Source: Palsa-506 sp963709075
Lineage (GTDB): Bacteria; Actinomycetota; Actinomycetes; Streptosporangiales; Streptosporangiaceae
DNA: 64,000 nucleotides
Reading direction: 5' to 3'
Assembly: GCA_963709075.1 (NCBI GenBank)
Contig: CAVPUY010000014.1
Location: 186,001 to 250,000, forward strand
Shown here: in pieces, positions 42,163 through 51,000 of the stretch
How positions within the stretch are numbered: position 1 is the first letter of the stretch
How the letters are laid out: each line of letters opens with the position of its first letter
Notes under the pieces: generated by a model
The model's input: the letters and a program-made list of their open reading frames with translations, nothing else
Told to the model about the DNA's origin: nothing
Databases searched by the model: none
Program-made: the position numbers and the translations under genes

Positions 42163-43879
42163 AAGTCCAGCTGCCAGGCAGCAGCAGCGGTCCGTGCGGG
42201 TCGAAACCCGCGCGGGCGGCAAGCTGCCACACCGGCCCCCAGCTCTCCGCAAGCAGCCCGGCCGCCAGCCCGGCGTGAGCGGCCGGGCGGCTGTCGCTCG
42301 ATGCCGGCGAGCGTAGCCGGTCCAGCGGCCGCACCCTCGGGTAGACGCGGACCGGCGCGCCGGGCGGCAGGCCTACCCTGCTGCGGGCGAGGTCAGTGGC
42401 GGCGTCCAGCCCGCCGAGCTCATCGACAAGGCCGTTCGCCAGCGCGTCCGCGCCGGTCCAGACCCGGCCCCTGGCGAGCTCGTGTACCCGCTCGGCGGTC
42501 AGCCCGCGGCCAGTGGCCACTTTGCCGGTGAAGTCGGCGTAGATGTGATCGAGCCAGGTGTTGACCAGCGACCACTCGTCCTCGCTGAACGGGCGGCTGG
42601 TGGTGAACATCGCCGAGTGGGCGCCCTCTACCACGGAGTCGGTGGTCACCCCGGCCCGGCCGAGCAGCTCGGCGAGCACCGGCTTGCCGGACAGCACGCC
42701 GATCGAGCCGGTCACCGTGCCGGGCTGCGCCATGATCGCGTCGGCGGCCATCGAGATGAAGTAGCCGCCGGAGGCCGCGACGTCGCCCATCGACACCACG
42801 ACGGGCTTGCCGGCCCCGCGTGCCCGCACCACCTCGCGCCAGATCGTGTCGGAGGCGACATACGAGCCGCCGGGGCTGTTCACCCGCAGCACGATCGCGC
42901 GCGCCCGGTCGTCGCTCACGGCGGCGCGCAGCGCGGCGGCGATCGTGTCCGAGCCCATCCCGCCGCCCGGCAGCGGCCCGCGCCCGCCACTGCGGCCGCG
43001 CCTGATCGGGCCGGTCGCGTAGATCAGCGCGACCGACTCCTGCCGCGGCGCCGGCAGCTTCCTGGCCCGCTCGGCAAGCACGCGCGAGCGCTGGTAGCGG
43101 CTGACGTACTGCAGGATGGCATCCGGCCCGGCCTGCTTCCTGACGTCTGCGTAGACCTCGTCCCGGTAGCCGAGCGCGTCCACCAGGCCGGCCTCAAGCG
43201 CCTGGCTGGCCAGGAACGGGCCCTGGTCGACAAGGGCCCTGGCCCGGGCGGGCTCGATCTTGCGGCGGTCGGCGATCGCGTCGGTCAGCTGCCCGATGAC
43301 GGACGCGGCCAGCCGACCGGTGGCTTCCCTGGCGGGCTCGGTGAAGCCGCGCTCGGTGAACTGGTCGGCCGCGTTCTTGAACTCGTGCCGCTTCCCGACC
43401 TGGAATTCCACCCCGAGCCGGTCCAGCGTGCCGCGGTAGAACCGGCGCTCGACGGCGATCCCGGTCAGCCCGAGATCACCGGACGGCTGCAGGTAGATGG
43501 TGTCGAACGCGGTGGCCAGGTAGTACGGCACGTTGCCGGCCGAGAACTCGCCGAAGGTCTCCGCCCAGGCGACGGTCAGCTTGCCCGCCTCGCGGAACTC
43601 CCTGATCGCGGCCCGCAGTTCCTGCACCATGGCCAGGCCGATGCTCCGGCCGCCGACCTTGGCGACGAGCGCCCTGACCCGGCCGTCGTCGCGGGCCCGC
43701 CGCAGGCCGTCGAGCACATCGGCGAGCAGCAGCCTGCGGCGCGCGAGCACGGCCGCCGACAACGGGTCGGCCGGGCGTTCCTCGATGAGGCCGTCAGAAA
43801 GATCAAGTTCCAGGATAACCGGGGCAGTGCGTCGCCTGCGCAGTCTGGCGACCTGATCAGAAATCATCGATTCGACCAT
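42155..43879 (-). CDS. sppA: Signal peptide peptidase SppA (S49 serine peptidase, double-domain type)
   Basis: This 574-residue peptidase with two tandem S49 domains resembles the long SppA form that degrades cleaved signal peptides. The catalytic Lys is in the N-terminal domain (VGKRHEFKNAAD, K168 by position) and the nucleophile Ser370 in the C-terminal domain (MGDVAASGGYFISMAAD). LRVNSPGGSYVASDTIW is the conserved strand before it. No clear N-terminal signal anchor is visible (the start is MVESMISDQVARLRRRRT), so membrane attachment would have to come from internal hydrophobic segments. The ATG is at 43879. It is followed by the coupled flavin reductase gene and divergent from the NUDIX fusion gene. 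Confidence 0.92.
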   Translation of the reverse strand: MVESMISDQVARLRRRRTAPVILELDLSDGLIEERPADPLSAAVLARRRLLLADVLDGLRRARDDGRVRALVAKVGGRSIGLAMVQELRAAIREFREAGKLTVAWAETFGEFSAGNVPYYLATAFDTIYLQPSGDLGLTGIAVERRFYRGTLDRLGVEFQVGKRHEFKNAADQFTERGFTEPAREATGRLAASVIGQLTDAIADRRKIEPARARALVDQGPFLASQALEAGLVDALGYRDEVYADVRKQAGPDAILQYVSRYQRSRVLAERARKLPAPRQESVALIYATGPIRRGRSGGRGPLPGGGMGSDTIAAALRAAVSDDRARAIVLRVNSPGGSYVASDTIWREVVRARGAGKPVVVSMGDVAASGGYFISMAADAIMAQPGTVTGSIGVLSGKPVLAELLGRAGVTTDSVVEGAHSAMFTTSRPFSEDEWSLVNTWLDHIYADFTGKVATGRGLTAERVHELARGRVWTGADALANGLVDELGGLDAATDLARSRVGLPPGAPVRVYPRVRPLDRLRSPASSDSRPAAHAGLAAGLLAESWGPVWQLAARAGFDPHGPLLLPGSWTFE

Positions 43880-43948
43880 GCGGCCAGCTTAGGGCCGGCC
43901 CGGCCCGGCCCGGGCGCCCGGACGGCGGGTCGGCTATCGTCGGCCGCG

Positions 43949-44821
43949 ATGGCAGATCGGGATGGTAACGGCTGGGTCAGGTGCGCCCAGGGGCACCGGC
44001 ACTGGGGGCGGTTCGGCGCGGCCGGGCTGCTCGCCTACGTGCCGGGAAATGACGGCGAAGCCACCGTGCTGCTGCAGCGCCGGGGCTGGTGGAGTCATCA
44101 CCCGGGCACCTGGGGGCCGCCGGGCGGGGCACGGGACAGCCACGAGTCCTGGGTTGCCGCCGCGCTGCGCGAGGCCGCCGAGGAGTGTGAGCTGCCCGCT
44201 GACCAGGTGGGCGTGACCGGCATCTTCCGCGACGATCATGGCGGCTGGGCCTACGCGACGGTGCTGGCCGACGCCGCGGAGCCATTCGCGGTGCGGAGCG
44301 CGAACGCGGAGACCGCGGAAGTCGGCTGGCTGCCCGATGGCGAGGTCGGGCAGCTAGAGCTGCATCCCGGGTTCGCCGCACAGTGGCCGGTGCTCCGCGC
44401 GGCGCTGTTCCCGCTGACGGTCATCGTGGACGCGGCAAACGTGATGGGCTCGCGGGCCGATGGCTGGTGGCGGGACCGGCCGGGCGCCGCGGCCCGACTG
44501 TACGGCGAGCTGGCCGCGCTGGCCGGCCGCGGGATCCCGGCACTGCCCGAGTCGATGGCGGCGCCGGCCCTGGATCGCTGGTTTCCGCGCTTCGAGCTTG
44601 TGCTGGAAGGCGCGGCGCGGGCGGCGCTGGCCACGCTGGCCCCAGCCGGGCGGGTCAGCGCGGTCGCGGCCAACGGGTCGGGCGATGACCTGATCGCCGA
44701 GCTGGCGGCGCGGCCAGGCGGCCGGCGCCTGGTGGTGACCGCGGACCGGGAACTGCGCTCCCGGTGTGTGGCCGCCGGGGCGTCGGTGACCGGCCCGCGC
44801 TGGCTGCTCGGGATGCTGTGA
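43949..44821 (+). CDS. NUDIX hydrolase fused to a PIN/NYN-like RNase domain
   Basis: This is a 290-residue two-domain protein. Residues about 20-140 are a NUDIX hydrolase with box GGARDSHESWVAAALREAAEECEL (G-x5-E-x7-REAAEE, with Cys-Glu in place of x-Gly). Residues about 153-290 begin LTVIVDAANVMGSRADGWWRDRPG and end DDLIAELAARPGGRRLVVTADRELRSRCVAAGASVTGPRWLLGML. That is the acidic strand pattern of PIN/NYN-type ribonucleases (Asp near VDAANV, a DD pair, and VTADRELR). The ATG is at 43949. The combination suggests coupled removal of a nucleotide-linked moiety and RNA cleavage, which is speculative. Its stop overlaps the P450 start (GTGA). Confidence 0.85.
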   Translation: MADRDGNGWVRCAQGHRHWGRFGAAGLLAYVPGNDGEATVLLQRRGWWSHHPGTWGPPGGARDSHESWVAAALREAAEECELPADQVGVTGIFRDDHGGWAYATVLADAAEPFAVRSANAETAEVGWLPDGEVGQLELHPGFAAQWPVLRAALFPLTVIVDAANVMGSRADGWWRDRPGAAARLYGELAALAGRGIPALPESMAAPALDRWFPRFELVLEGAARAALATLAPAGRVSAVAANGSGDDLIAELAARPGGRRLVVTADRELRSRCVAAGASVTGPRWLLGML

Positions 44822-46092
44822 CCGCCGGGGACGGCCGCGGCCAGTTCCCGCTCGGGGCAGCAGCGACGATCGCCGAGCTGGACGGCGACCCGCATCCGCT
44901 GCTGCGCCGGCTGCGCGAACACGAGCCGGTTTCCTGGCTGCCTGCCCTCGGCGGATGGCTGGTGACCCGGCACGATCTCGCGCTCCGGGTGATGCGCGAC
45001 AGCGAGACGTTCACCGTCGATGACCCGCGGTTCTCGACCGCCCGGGTGGTCGGGCCGTCGATGCTCTCGCTGGACGGCGCCGAGCACCGGCGGCACCGTG
45101 ATCCGTTCAGCCAGGCGTTCCGCGGCGCCGGGGCAACCGCCCGGCTTGAGGCGTTCGCTGCCGCCGAGGCCGCCCGGCTGGTCGCGGGGCTGCGGCCGGC
45201 CGGCCGGGCCGAGCTGCGCCGCGGCCTGGCCGGCCCGCTGGCGGTGGCCGTAGTCGCCGAGTTGCTTGGCCTCGCCGGGACCGATCCCGCCGTGATCCTG
45301 TCCTGGTACGACGCGATAGTCAGCGCGGTGACGGCGCTATCGGCGGACTCCGGCCGGGGCGCCGTGCCCGGCACCCGGTCCGCGGCCAGCGCCTGCCAGG
45401 CCGCCAGCGAGGCATTCGGCGAGCTACGGGCCAGCATCAGGGCCGCGATCGGGGCACCGCCCGGAGCGGCGACAGCGCCCGGCCGCGGCGGCATCAGCTC
45501 GCTGATCGCCGCCGTGGCCGGGGCCGGCGGCCTGACCGAGGATGAGGTGGTATCGAACGCGGCGGTGCTGATGTTCGGCGGGATCGAGACCACCGAGGGC
45601 ATGATCTGCAACGCGATCTTGCACCTGCTCAGCCGCCCGGCCCAGCTCAGCGAGGTTATCGCCGACGCCGGCCTGCTGGCAGCCGCGATCGATGAGTCGC
45701 TGCGGCTTGAGCCGTCAGCGGCCGTGATCGACCGCTATGCCACGGCCGACGCGCTGCTCGGCGCGGCCAGGATCAAGCGCGGCGACCTGGTGATCGTCTC
45801 GATCGCGGCCGCGAACCGTGACCCGGCGGTCTTCGCCGATCCGGACCGGTTCGACGTCGGGCGGCGAAACGCACGGCAGAATTTCGGCTTCGCCCGCGGC
45901 TCGCATTTCTGCCCGGGCGCCGAGCTTGCCCGGCTGGAGACGAAGTCCGCGGTCCGGGCGCTGCTCGGCGGGCTGCCCGGGGTCCGGCTTGACGCCGGGC
46001 AGCCGAGCGCGCCGCGCGGCCTGGTGTTCCGCAAGCCCCCGTCGCTGCACGTCTGCTGGACGCCGCAGCCGGCCTGCCGTCAGGCGACCTGA
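44818..46092 (+). CDS. Cytochrome P450
   Basis: This 424-residue P450 has the I-helix oxygen-binding motif AVLMFGGIETTEG, the ExxR pair ESLR, and the haem-ligand loop FGFARGSHFCPGAELAR with the axial Cys. The arrangement is that of soluble bacterial class I P450s needing ferredoxin and reductase. The GTG at 44818 overlaps the stop of the NUDIX fusion, so the genes are co-translated. Homologous N-termini (FPLGAAATIAELDGDPHPLLRRLREHEPVSWLP) fit this start. The 3' end overlaps the convergent dioxygenase gene by 13 bases. A candidate ferredoxin is at 7.1 kb. The substrate is unknown. Confidence 0.93.
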   Translation: MTAGDGRGQFPLGAAATIAELDGDPHPLLRRLREHEPVSWLPALGGWLVTRHDLALRVMRDSETFTVDDPRFSTARVVGPSMLSLDGAEHRRHRDPFSQAFRGAGATARLEAFAAAEAARLVAGLRPAGRAELRRGLAGPLAVAVVAELLGLAGTDPAVILSWYDAIVSAVTALSADSGRGAVPGTRSAASACQAASEAFGELRASIRAAIGAPPGAATAPGRGGISSLIAAVAGAGGLTEDEVVSNAAVLMFGGIETTEGMICNAILHLLSRPAQLSEVIADAGLLAAAIDESLRLEPSAAVIDRYATADALLGAARIKRGDLVIVSIAAANRDPAVFADPDRFDVGRRNARQNFGFARGSHFCPGAELARLETKSAVRALLGGLPGVRLDAGQPSAPRGLVFRKPPSLHVCWTPQPACRQAT

Positions 46093-46946
46093 ACGGAGCG
46101 CTTGGCCAGGCCGAGCCAGTAGCCGGTGATGGTCGTGACCGGCGGCGCGGCGGCGTCCGTCGCGCCGAGCGTCACGAACAGCGGGGCGAAGTGCTCCGTG
46201 GTGGGGTGCGCATAGCGGGCTCCCGGCGCGCGCCGGAACCCGGCAAGCGCGTCGATGTCACCGCTGTCCAGCGCCTCGCCGGCCCACTGGTCGAACTCCG
46301 TCGACCAGCCGGGCGGCGCCGCATTGAAACGGAATTCCCGCAGGAACGGCAGCCCGTGAGTGAGGAACCCGCTGCCGATGATCAGCACCCCCTCGTCCCG
46401 CAGCGGCCGGAGCTTCGCGCCGATGCTCATCAGCCGGGCCGGATCCAGGGTCGGCATGGAGACCTGCAGCACGGGGATATCGGCGTCCGGGTACATCACG
46501 GTGAGCGGCACATAAGCGCCGTGGTCGAGTCCCCGGTCCGGCTGGTCGGCAACCGGCTCGGAGCCGGCCAGCAGGCCGCCGATCCTGGCCGCCAGGTCCG
46601 GGCTGCCTGGCGCCGGGTACCGGGCATGGTAGTAGCGCTCGGCAAAGCCGCCGAAGTCGTAGATCAGCGGCACGCCGTCCCTGGTCGCCCCGATCGTCAG
46701 CGGCGCGGCCTCCCAGTGCGCGGAGACCATCAAGATCGCCCTCGGCCGCGGCAGCGCGCGGGCCCAGCCTTCCAGCTGGGTCACCCAGAGCGGGTCGTCG
46801 ACCAGCGGCGGCGCGCCGTGACCGAGGTAGATCGCCGGCATCCGGCCAGGCACGATGGCGGCTGCCGATATCTCGGTGACCTTCCCGGCCGCATCGAGCG
46901 GCACCGGCTCATGATCCGGCGCCTGCGCGTCGAGTTCCTCGTCCAT
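46080..46946 (-). CDS. LigB-type extradiol ring-cleavage dioxygenase (4,5-DOPA dioxygenase-like)
   Basis: This protein of about 288 residues is in the class III extradiol dioxygenase family (PF02900). Metal-ligand histidines are in IYLGHGAPPLVDD, VSAHWEAAP, DHGAYVPL and HPTTEHFAPLF, the layout of the small DODA/YgiD proteins. The motif PVLQVSMPTLDP is also typical. Relatives open catecholic rings such as DOPA. Bacterial versions may use zinc or iron, and the substrate here is not known. The ATG at 46946 (MDEELDAQ) is preferred. A shorter start at MPAIYLGHG is possible, since the first 35 residues are poorly conserved. It is 23 bases downstream of glgB and probably unrelated to glucan metabolism. 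Confidence 0.88.
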   Translation of the reverse strand: MDEELDAQAPDHEPVPLDAAGKVTEISAAAIVPGRMPAIYLGHGAPPLVDDPLWVTQLEGWARALPRPRAILMVSAHWEAAPLTIGATRDGVPLIYDFGGFAERYYHARYPAPGSPDLAARIGGLLAGSEPVADQPDRGLDHGAYVPLTVMYPDADIPVLQVSMPTLDPARLMSIGAKLRPLRDEGVLIIGSGFLTHGLPFLREFRFNAAPPGWSTEFDQWAGEALDSGDIDALAGFRRAPGARYAHPTTEHFAPLFVTLGATDAAAPPVTTITGYWLGLAKRSVQVA

Positions 46947-46968
46947 CGCTGCCCCTAACCCGGAACCG

Positions 46969-49643
46969 TCACGACTCAGCGGCGAGCCAGAGCACGCCAA
47001 GTGGCGGCACGGCAAGCACCGCGGACGCCGGCCGGCCGTGCCACGGCGCGTCGACGGCCTCGACGGCTCCCATGTTGCCGACCCCGCTGCCGCCGTAGGC
47101 TTCCGCGTCGGTGTTGATCACCTCGCGCCACCGGCCGGCCCGCGGCAGCCCGATCCGGTAGCTGAGATGCGGCTCGCCGGAGAAGTTAGCCACGCAGGCG
47201 ATCACCCCGGCGCCGTCCGCCGGGCCGGCGGCTGACTCGCCCGCGCCGGAGAACCGCAGGAACGACACCACGTTGCCGAGGTAGTCATTCGCGTCGATCC
47301 AGCTGAATCCGGCCGGCGAGAAGTCCTCGGCCCATAGCGCGGGCGCAGCCCGGTAGGCATCGTTCAAGTCGATGACGAGGCGCTGCACGCCTACCTCGCG
47401 CGGGCCATGCAGCGCTGCCCAGTCCATGCCAGTCTGCTCCGACCACTCGGCCGCCTGGCCGATCTCCGAGCCCATGAACACCAGTTGCTTGCCCGGATGC
47501 GCCCACATGTAGGCAAACAACGCCCGCAGGCCGGCGAACTTCCGCCATTCGTCGCCCGGCATCCTGCCGAGCAGCGAGCCCTTTGCCGTGCACGACTTCA
47601 TCGTGCGACAGCGGCAGGATGAAGTTCTCCGTGTACGCGTACATCATCGAGAACGTCAGCTCGTTGTGGTGATAATGCCGGAACAGCGGGTCGTGCGACA
47701 CGTAGGCGAGAGTGTCGTGCATCCACCCGAGGTTCCACTTCAGGCCGAACCCGAGCCCGCCCAGGTACACCGGCCTGGTCACCCCGGGCCACGCTGTCGA
47801 CTCCTCCGCGATCATCAGGATGCCGGGATGCCGCCGGTAGCAGGTCGCGTTGACCTCGCGGAGCAGCTCGACCGCGTCCAGGTTCTCCCGGCCGCCGAGC
47901 GCGTTCGGGTACCACTCGCCGTCCTTCCGCGAGTAATCCAGGTAGAGCATCGAGGCGACGGCGTCCACCCGCAGCCCGTCGATGTGGAACTCCTCGAGCC
48001 AGTACACCGCGTTGGCGACCAGGAAATTGCGCACCTCGGTCCGGCCGTAGTCGAAGATCAGCGTGCCCCAGTCCGGGTGCTCGCCGCGGCGCGGGTCGGC
48101 ATGCTCGTAAAGCGGCGTGCCGTCGAACCTGGCCAGCGCCCAGGTGTCGCGCGGGAAATGCGCGGGCACCCAGTCCACCAGCACGCCGATGCCGGCCTGA
48201 TGCAGCCGGTCCACGAGCTCCCTGAACTCATCCGGCGTGCCGAACCGGGCCGACGGCGCGTAATACGACGTCACCTGGTATCCCCAGGACCCGCCGTACG
48301 GGTGCTCGGCCACCGGCAGGAACTCGACGTGGGTGAAGCCGAGCTCGGTGACGTAGTCGGTGAGCTGGTCGGCCAGCTGGGTATACGACAGCCCGGGACG
48401 CCACGAGCCCAGGTGCACCTCGTAGACGCTCATCGGCTGGCGCAGCGGGTCCCGCCCGTCCCTGGCGGCCATCCAGTCGCCGTCGCCCCACTGGTAGCGG
48501 GACTGGTACACCACCGACGCGGTTTCCGGCGGCCGCTCCGCAAGCTGCGCCATCGGGTCGGCCTTGCGGTGCCACGTGCCGTCCGGCCCGCAGATATCGA
48601 ACTTGTACCTGGCGCCCTCGCCGGCCCCCGGCACGAACAGCTCCCACACGCCGGAGCTGCCGAGCGACCGCATCGGGTGCGCGTGCCCGTCCCAGAAATT
48701 GAAATCCCCGATTACCCGCACGCCGCGGGCGTTCGGCGCCCAGACAGCGAATGAGGTGCCGGTGACCGGATCAAAGGCATTTTTCCTAAACGGATTGTCC
48801 CCGCTTGCTCCGGTAGCACGGCCGGCTGCCGTCGGCGGCTGGGCCACGGCGGCCGCCGCCGGCGGCCGGTCAGGCGGTGCCGCAGCAGGGGGTGCCGTAG
48901 CAGGCGGTGCGGCAGCAGGGGGTGCCGTAGCAGGCGGTGCGGCAGCAGGGGGTGCGGCAGCAGGGGGTGCCGTAGCAGGCGGTGCGGCAGCAGGGGGTGC
49001 CGTAGCAGGCGGTGCGGCAGCAGGGGGTGCCGTAGCAGGCGGTGCCGTAGCAGGGGGTGCCGTAGCAGGCGGCGCCGCAGCGGCGGGGCCGGCCCCGGTC
49101 CGGCCTGCGTTATCCGGGTACTGGCGGATATGCGCGCCGAGCACCCGCCACAGCTCCTCGTGCCTGCCCTCGCCGATGAGGTGCAGGTCGATCTCGCCGA
49201 GCGTGGGCAGGTGCCGGTACGGGTCGTCGACAAGCAGCTCGCCCGCCCGGACCGGCGCGGCGTCGGCGTCGCCGCCTGGGCCGGCCGGCCTGGCCATCCC
49301 CGGCGCCCGGGTAAGTCACGGCGAGCCGGTAATCCGGGATCTCGGTGAGCGGCAGCGTCGCGGCGAACACGCCCTGATGCAGGTGCCCGGCGGGGAACCT
49401 GCGGCCGTCGGCGAGCACGACGGTCACCGACGTGGCCAGCGGCCGCAGCGCCCGGATGGCGATGCCGCCGGCCACCGGATGCGCGCCGAGGACGGAATGC
49501 GGGTCGTGGTGCAGGCCGGCCACGATCCGCTCGATCTCGCTGATGCTGACCCCGGCGATCGCGGCGGCCGGGGTGGCCCCGGCCGCCGCGGCGGGCGGAC
49601 TGGCCCCGGTTGCCCCGGTGACGCTGTCGTTCGCGATGCCCAT
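46969..49643 (-). CDS. glgB: 1,4-alpha-glucan branching enzyme GlgB, two frameshifts and a long Pro-Ala linker
   Basis: This GH13 branching enzyme introduces alpha-1,6 branches into the glucan made by GlgE. The N-terminal domain (HHDPHSVLGAHP...DPYRHLPTLGEIDLHLIGEGRHEELWRVLGAH) is followed by a Pro-Ala-Thr repeat linker. The second beta-sandwich follows (FAVWAPNARGVRVIGDFNFWDG) and then the catalytic barrel: EVHLGSW, DGLRVDAVASMLY (Asp nucleophile), MIAEESTAW (Glu) and LSHDEVVHGKG (Asp). One extra base lies in the 49290-49310 G/C-rich stretch and one extra A near 47585. Correction joins all parts. The ATG at 49643 is two bases after the maltokinase stop, so the genes form an operon. The C-terminus ends VLAVPPLGVLWLAAES. 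Confidence 0.93.
48880..49080. repeat. 15-base in-frame minisatellite encoding Pro-Pro-Ala-x-Ala in GlgB
   Basis: About thirteen copies alternate between GCCGTAGCAGGCGGT-like and GCGGCAGCAGGGGGT-like units on the plus strand. They encode PPATA and PPAAA blocks in GlgB, between its two N-terminal beta-sandwich domains. Confidence 0.95.
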
Positions 49644-49645
49644 GG

Positions 49646-51000
49646 CTACATCCCCGCAATCGCGCTGAGGGGGATGGCCTGCCAAGATGGCCGGTGCCTG
49701 GCCTCGTAGGTCACTTCGTATACCGCCTTGTCGAGCATGAGGGCGCGCAGCAGCACGCCCTGGGCCCGCGGGTCGGTCCCGCTGACCTCCGCGTACCCCG
49801 CGCAGAACGCGGCGGAGTTCCTGGTCACCCAGTCCCTGGCCGCCGCGGACAGCCGTGCCTCGTCGGGGCGGCCGATCAGCTGATGGCGTGCCGCATAGTC
49901 GAACGACCGCAGCATGCCGGCCACGTCCTGCAGCGCGGGCGAGCGAGAGCGGCGCCGTTCAAGCGGGGCGGCGGGCTCGCCCTCGAAGTCGAGCGCCACC
50001 CAGCCGGCCTGGGTCCGCATCACCTGGCCGAGATGATAGTCCCCGTGCACCCGCTGGACCGGCAGCGGCTTGCCCAGGCTGGCCAGCCGCGCGTAGGCGG
50101 CCTCGACCGGGCCGGCCAGCCGGGCCAGCTCGGGCACTTCGGCGCAGGCCTCCTTGAGCTTGCTGGTCATCTGCGCGGCGAGCTCGGCAACCCCGGCTGG
50201 CTCGAGCATGCTGCTGCCGAAGGCGGTGGCCAGGCCGGCGTGCACGCTGGCGGTGGCCGCGCCGAGCCGGTGCGCCTCGCCGGCGAAGTCGCCGCCAGCG
50301 TCAGCCGCCCGGCTGGTTTCGTCGGCGGCGTACAGGTCACGCAGGCTGGTCTCGGCGAGTGACCATCCGTCGCAGGCGCCGCGCAGGTACTCGGACAAGA
50401 TGGCAAGCAGCGCAGGCTCGCCGCCGTCCAGGCTGGCCTCGATCCAGCCGAACGGCCGGGCCACGTGCTCCGAGCCAAGGCTGGCCAGTGCGTGCGCCAC
50501 CTCGAGGTCCGGATTCTGGCCGGGGAACACCCGGCGGAACACCTTGAGGATGGCGGACTCGCCGAAGACCAGGCTGGTGTTGCTCTGCTCGGCGGACAGC
50601 ACGTAGACTGTCCGCGGTGTCGTCCAGGGGAGCGCCCTGGCTCGGCGACGAACCGCAGCGGGCCTGCGACCCGCCCGGCGGCGATGCCGCGCAGCAGCAC
50701 CCGGGTCAGCTCGGGATCATGCAGCGCGTCGTAGGCGATCTTGCCGAGCCCGTCCGGCCCGATGACCGCATAGCTCAGCGCCTTCGGCACCTCCTCGCGG
50801 AGGCCAGCCAGGACCTGGTACCTGACCGTGTCACCGCCGCTGGCAACGCTGATGATCAGGTGCCGGAGCTCGGGATCGCCGCTGGCGAGCGGGGTGTCAG
50901 CGATGATCGCGAGATCGGCGGCGGTGCTGTCACCCGGATACCAGCGCTGGGCTGGCAGCCATGTGGCGAGTGAGTGCTCCAGTGTCATGATTGCGGGCAT
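49646..51000 (-). CDS. mak: Maltokinase (Pep2/Mak family), one frameshift
   Basis: This kinase, about 451 residues after correction, phosphorylates maltose to maltose-1-phosphate, the GlgE donor. The N-terminal cap begins LEHSLATWLPAQRWYPGDS, typical of actinobacterial maltokinases. The kinase-like fold shows VLSAEQSNTSLVFGESAILKVFRRVFPGQNPDLE, then the catalytic loop VQRVHGDYHLGQVMRTQAGWVALDFEGEPAAPLERR (HGDxH and the metal-binding Asp). One base is missing near 50636. The ATG at 51000 follows AAGGG, and an ATG at 50988 is an alternative. Its start lies inside the last codons of the cupredoxin gene, and its stop is two bases before glgB, so the three are coupled. Confidence 0.92.

Noticed and set aside
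47585..47600. Programmed ribosomal frameshifting in glgB (and similarly in kgd, glgE, glgP)
   Set aside because: No slippery heptamer or downstream pseudoknot is shared by the sites, the shifts go both ways, and they hit many unrelated genes. Sequencing error explains them better.
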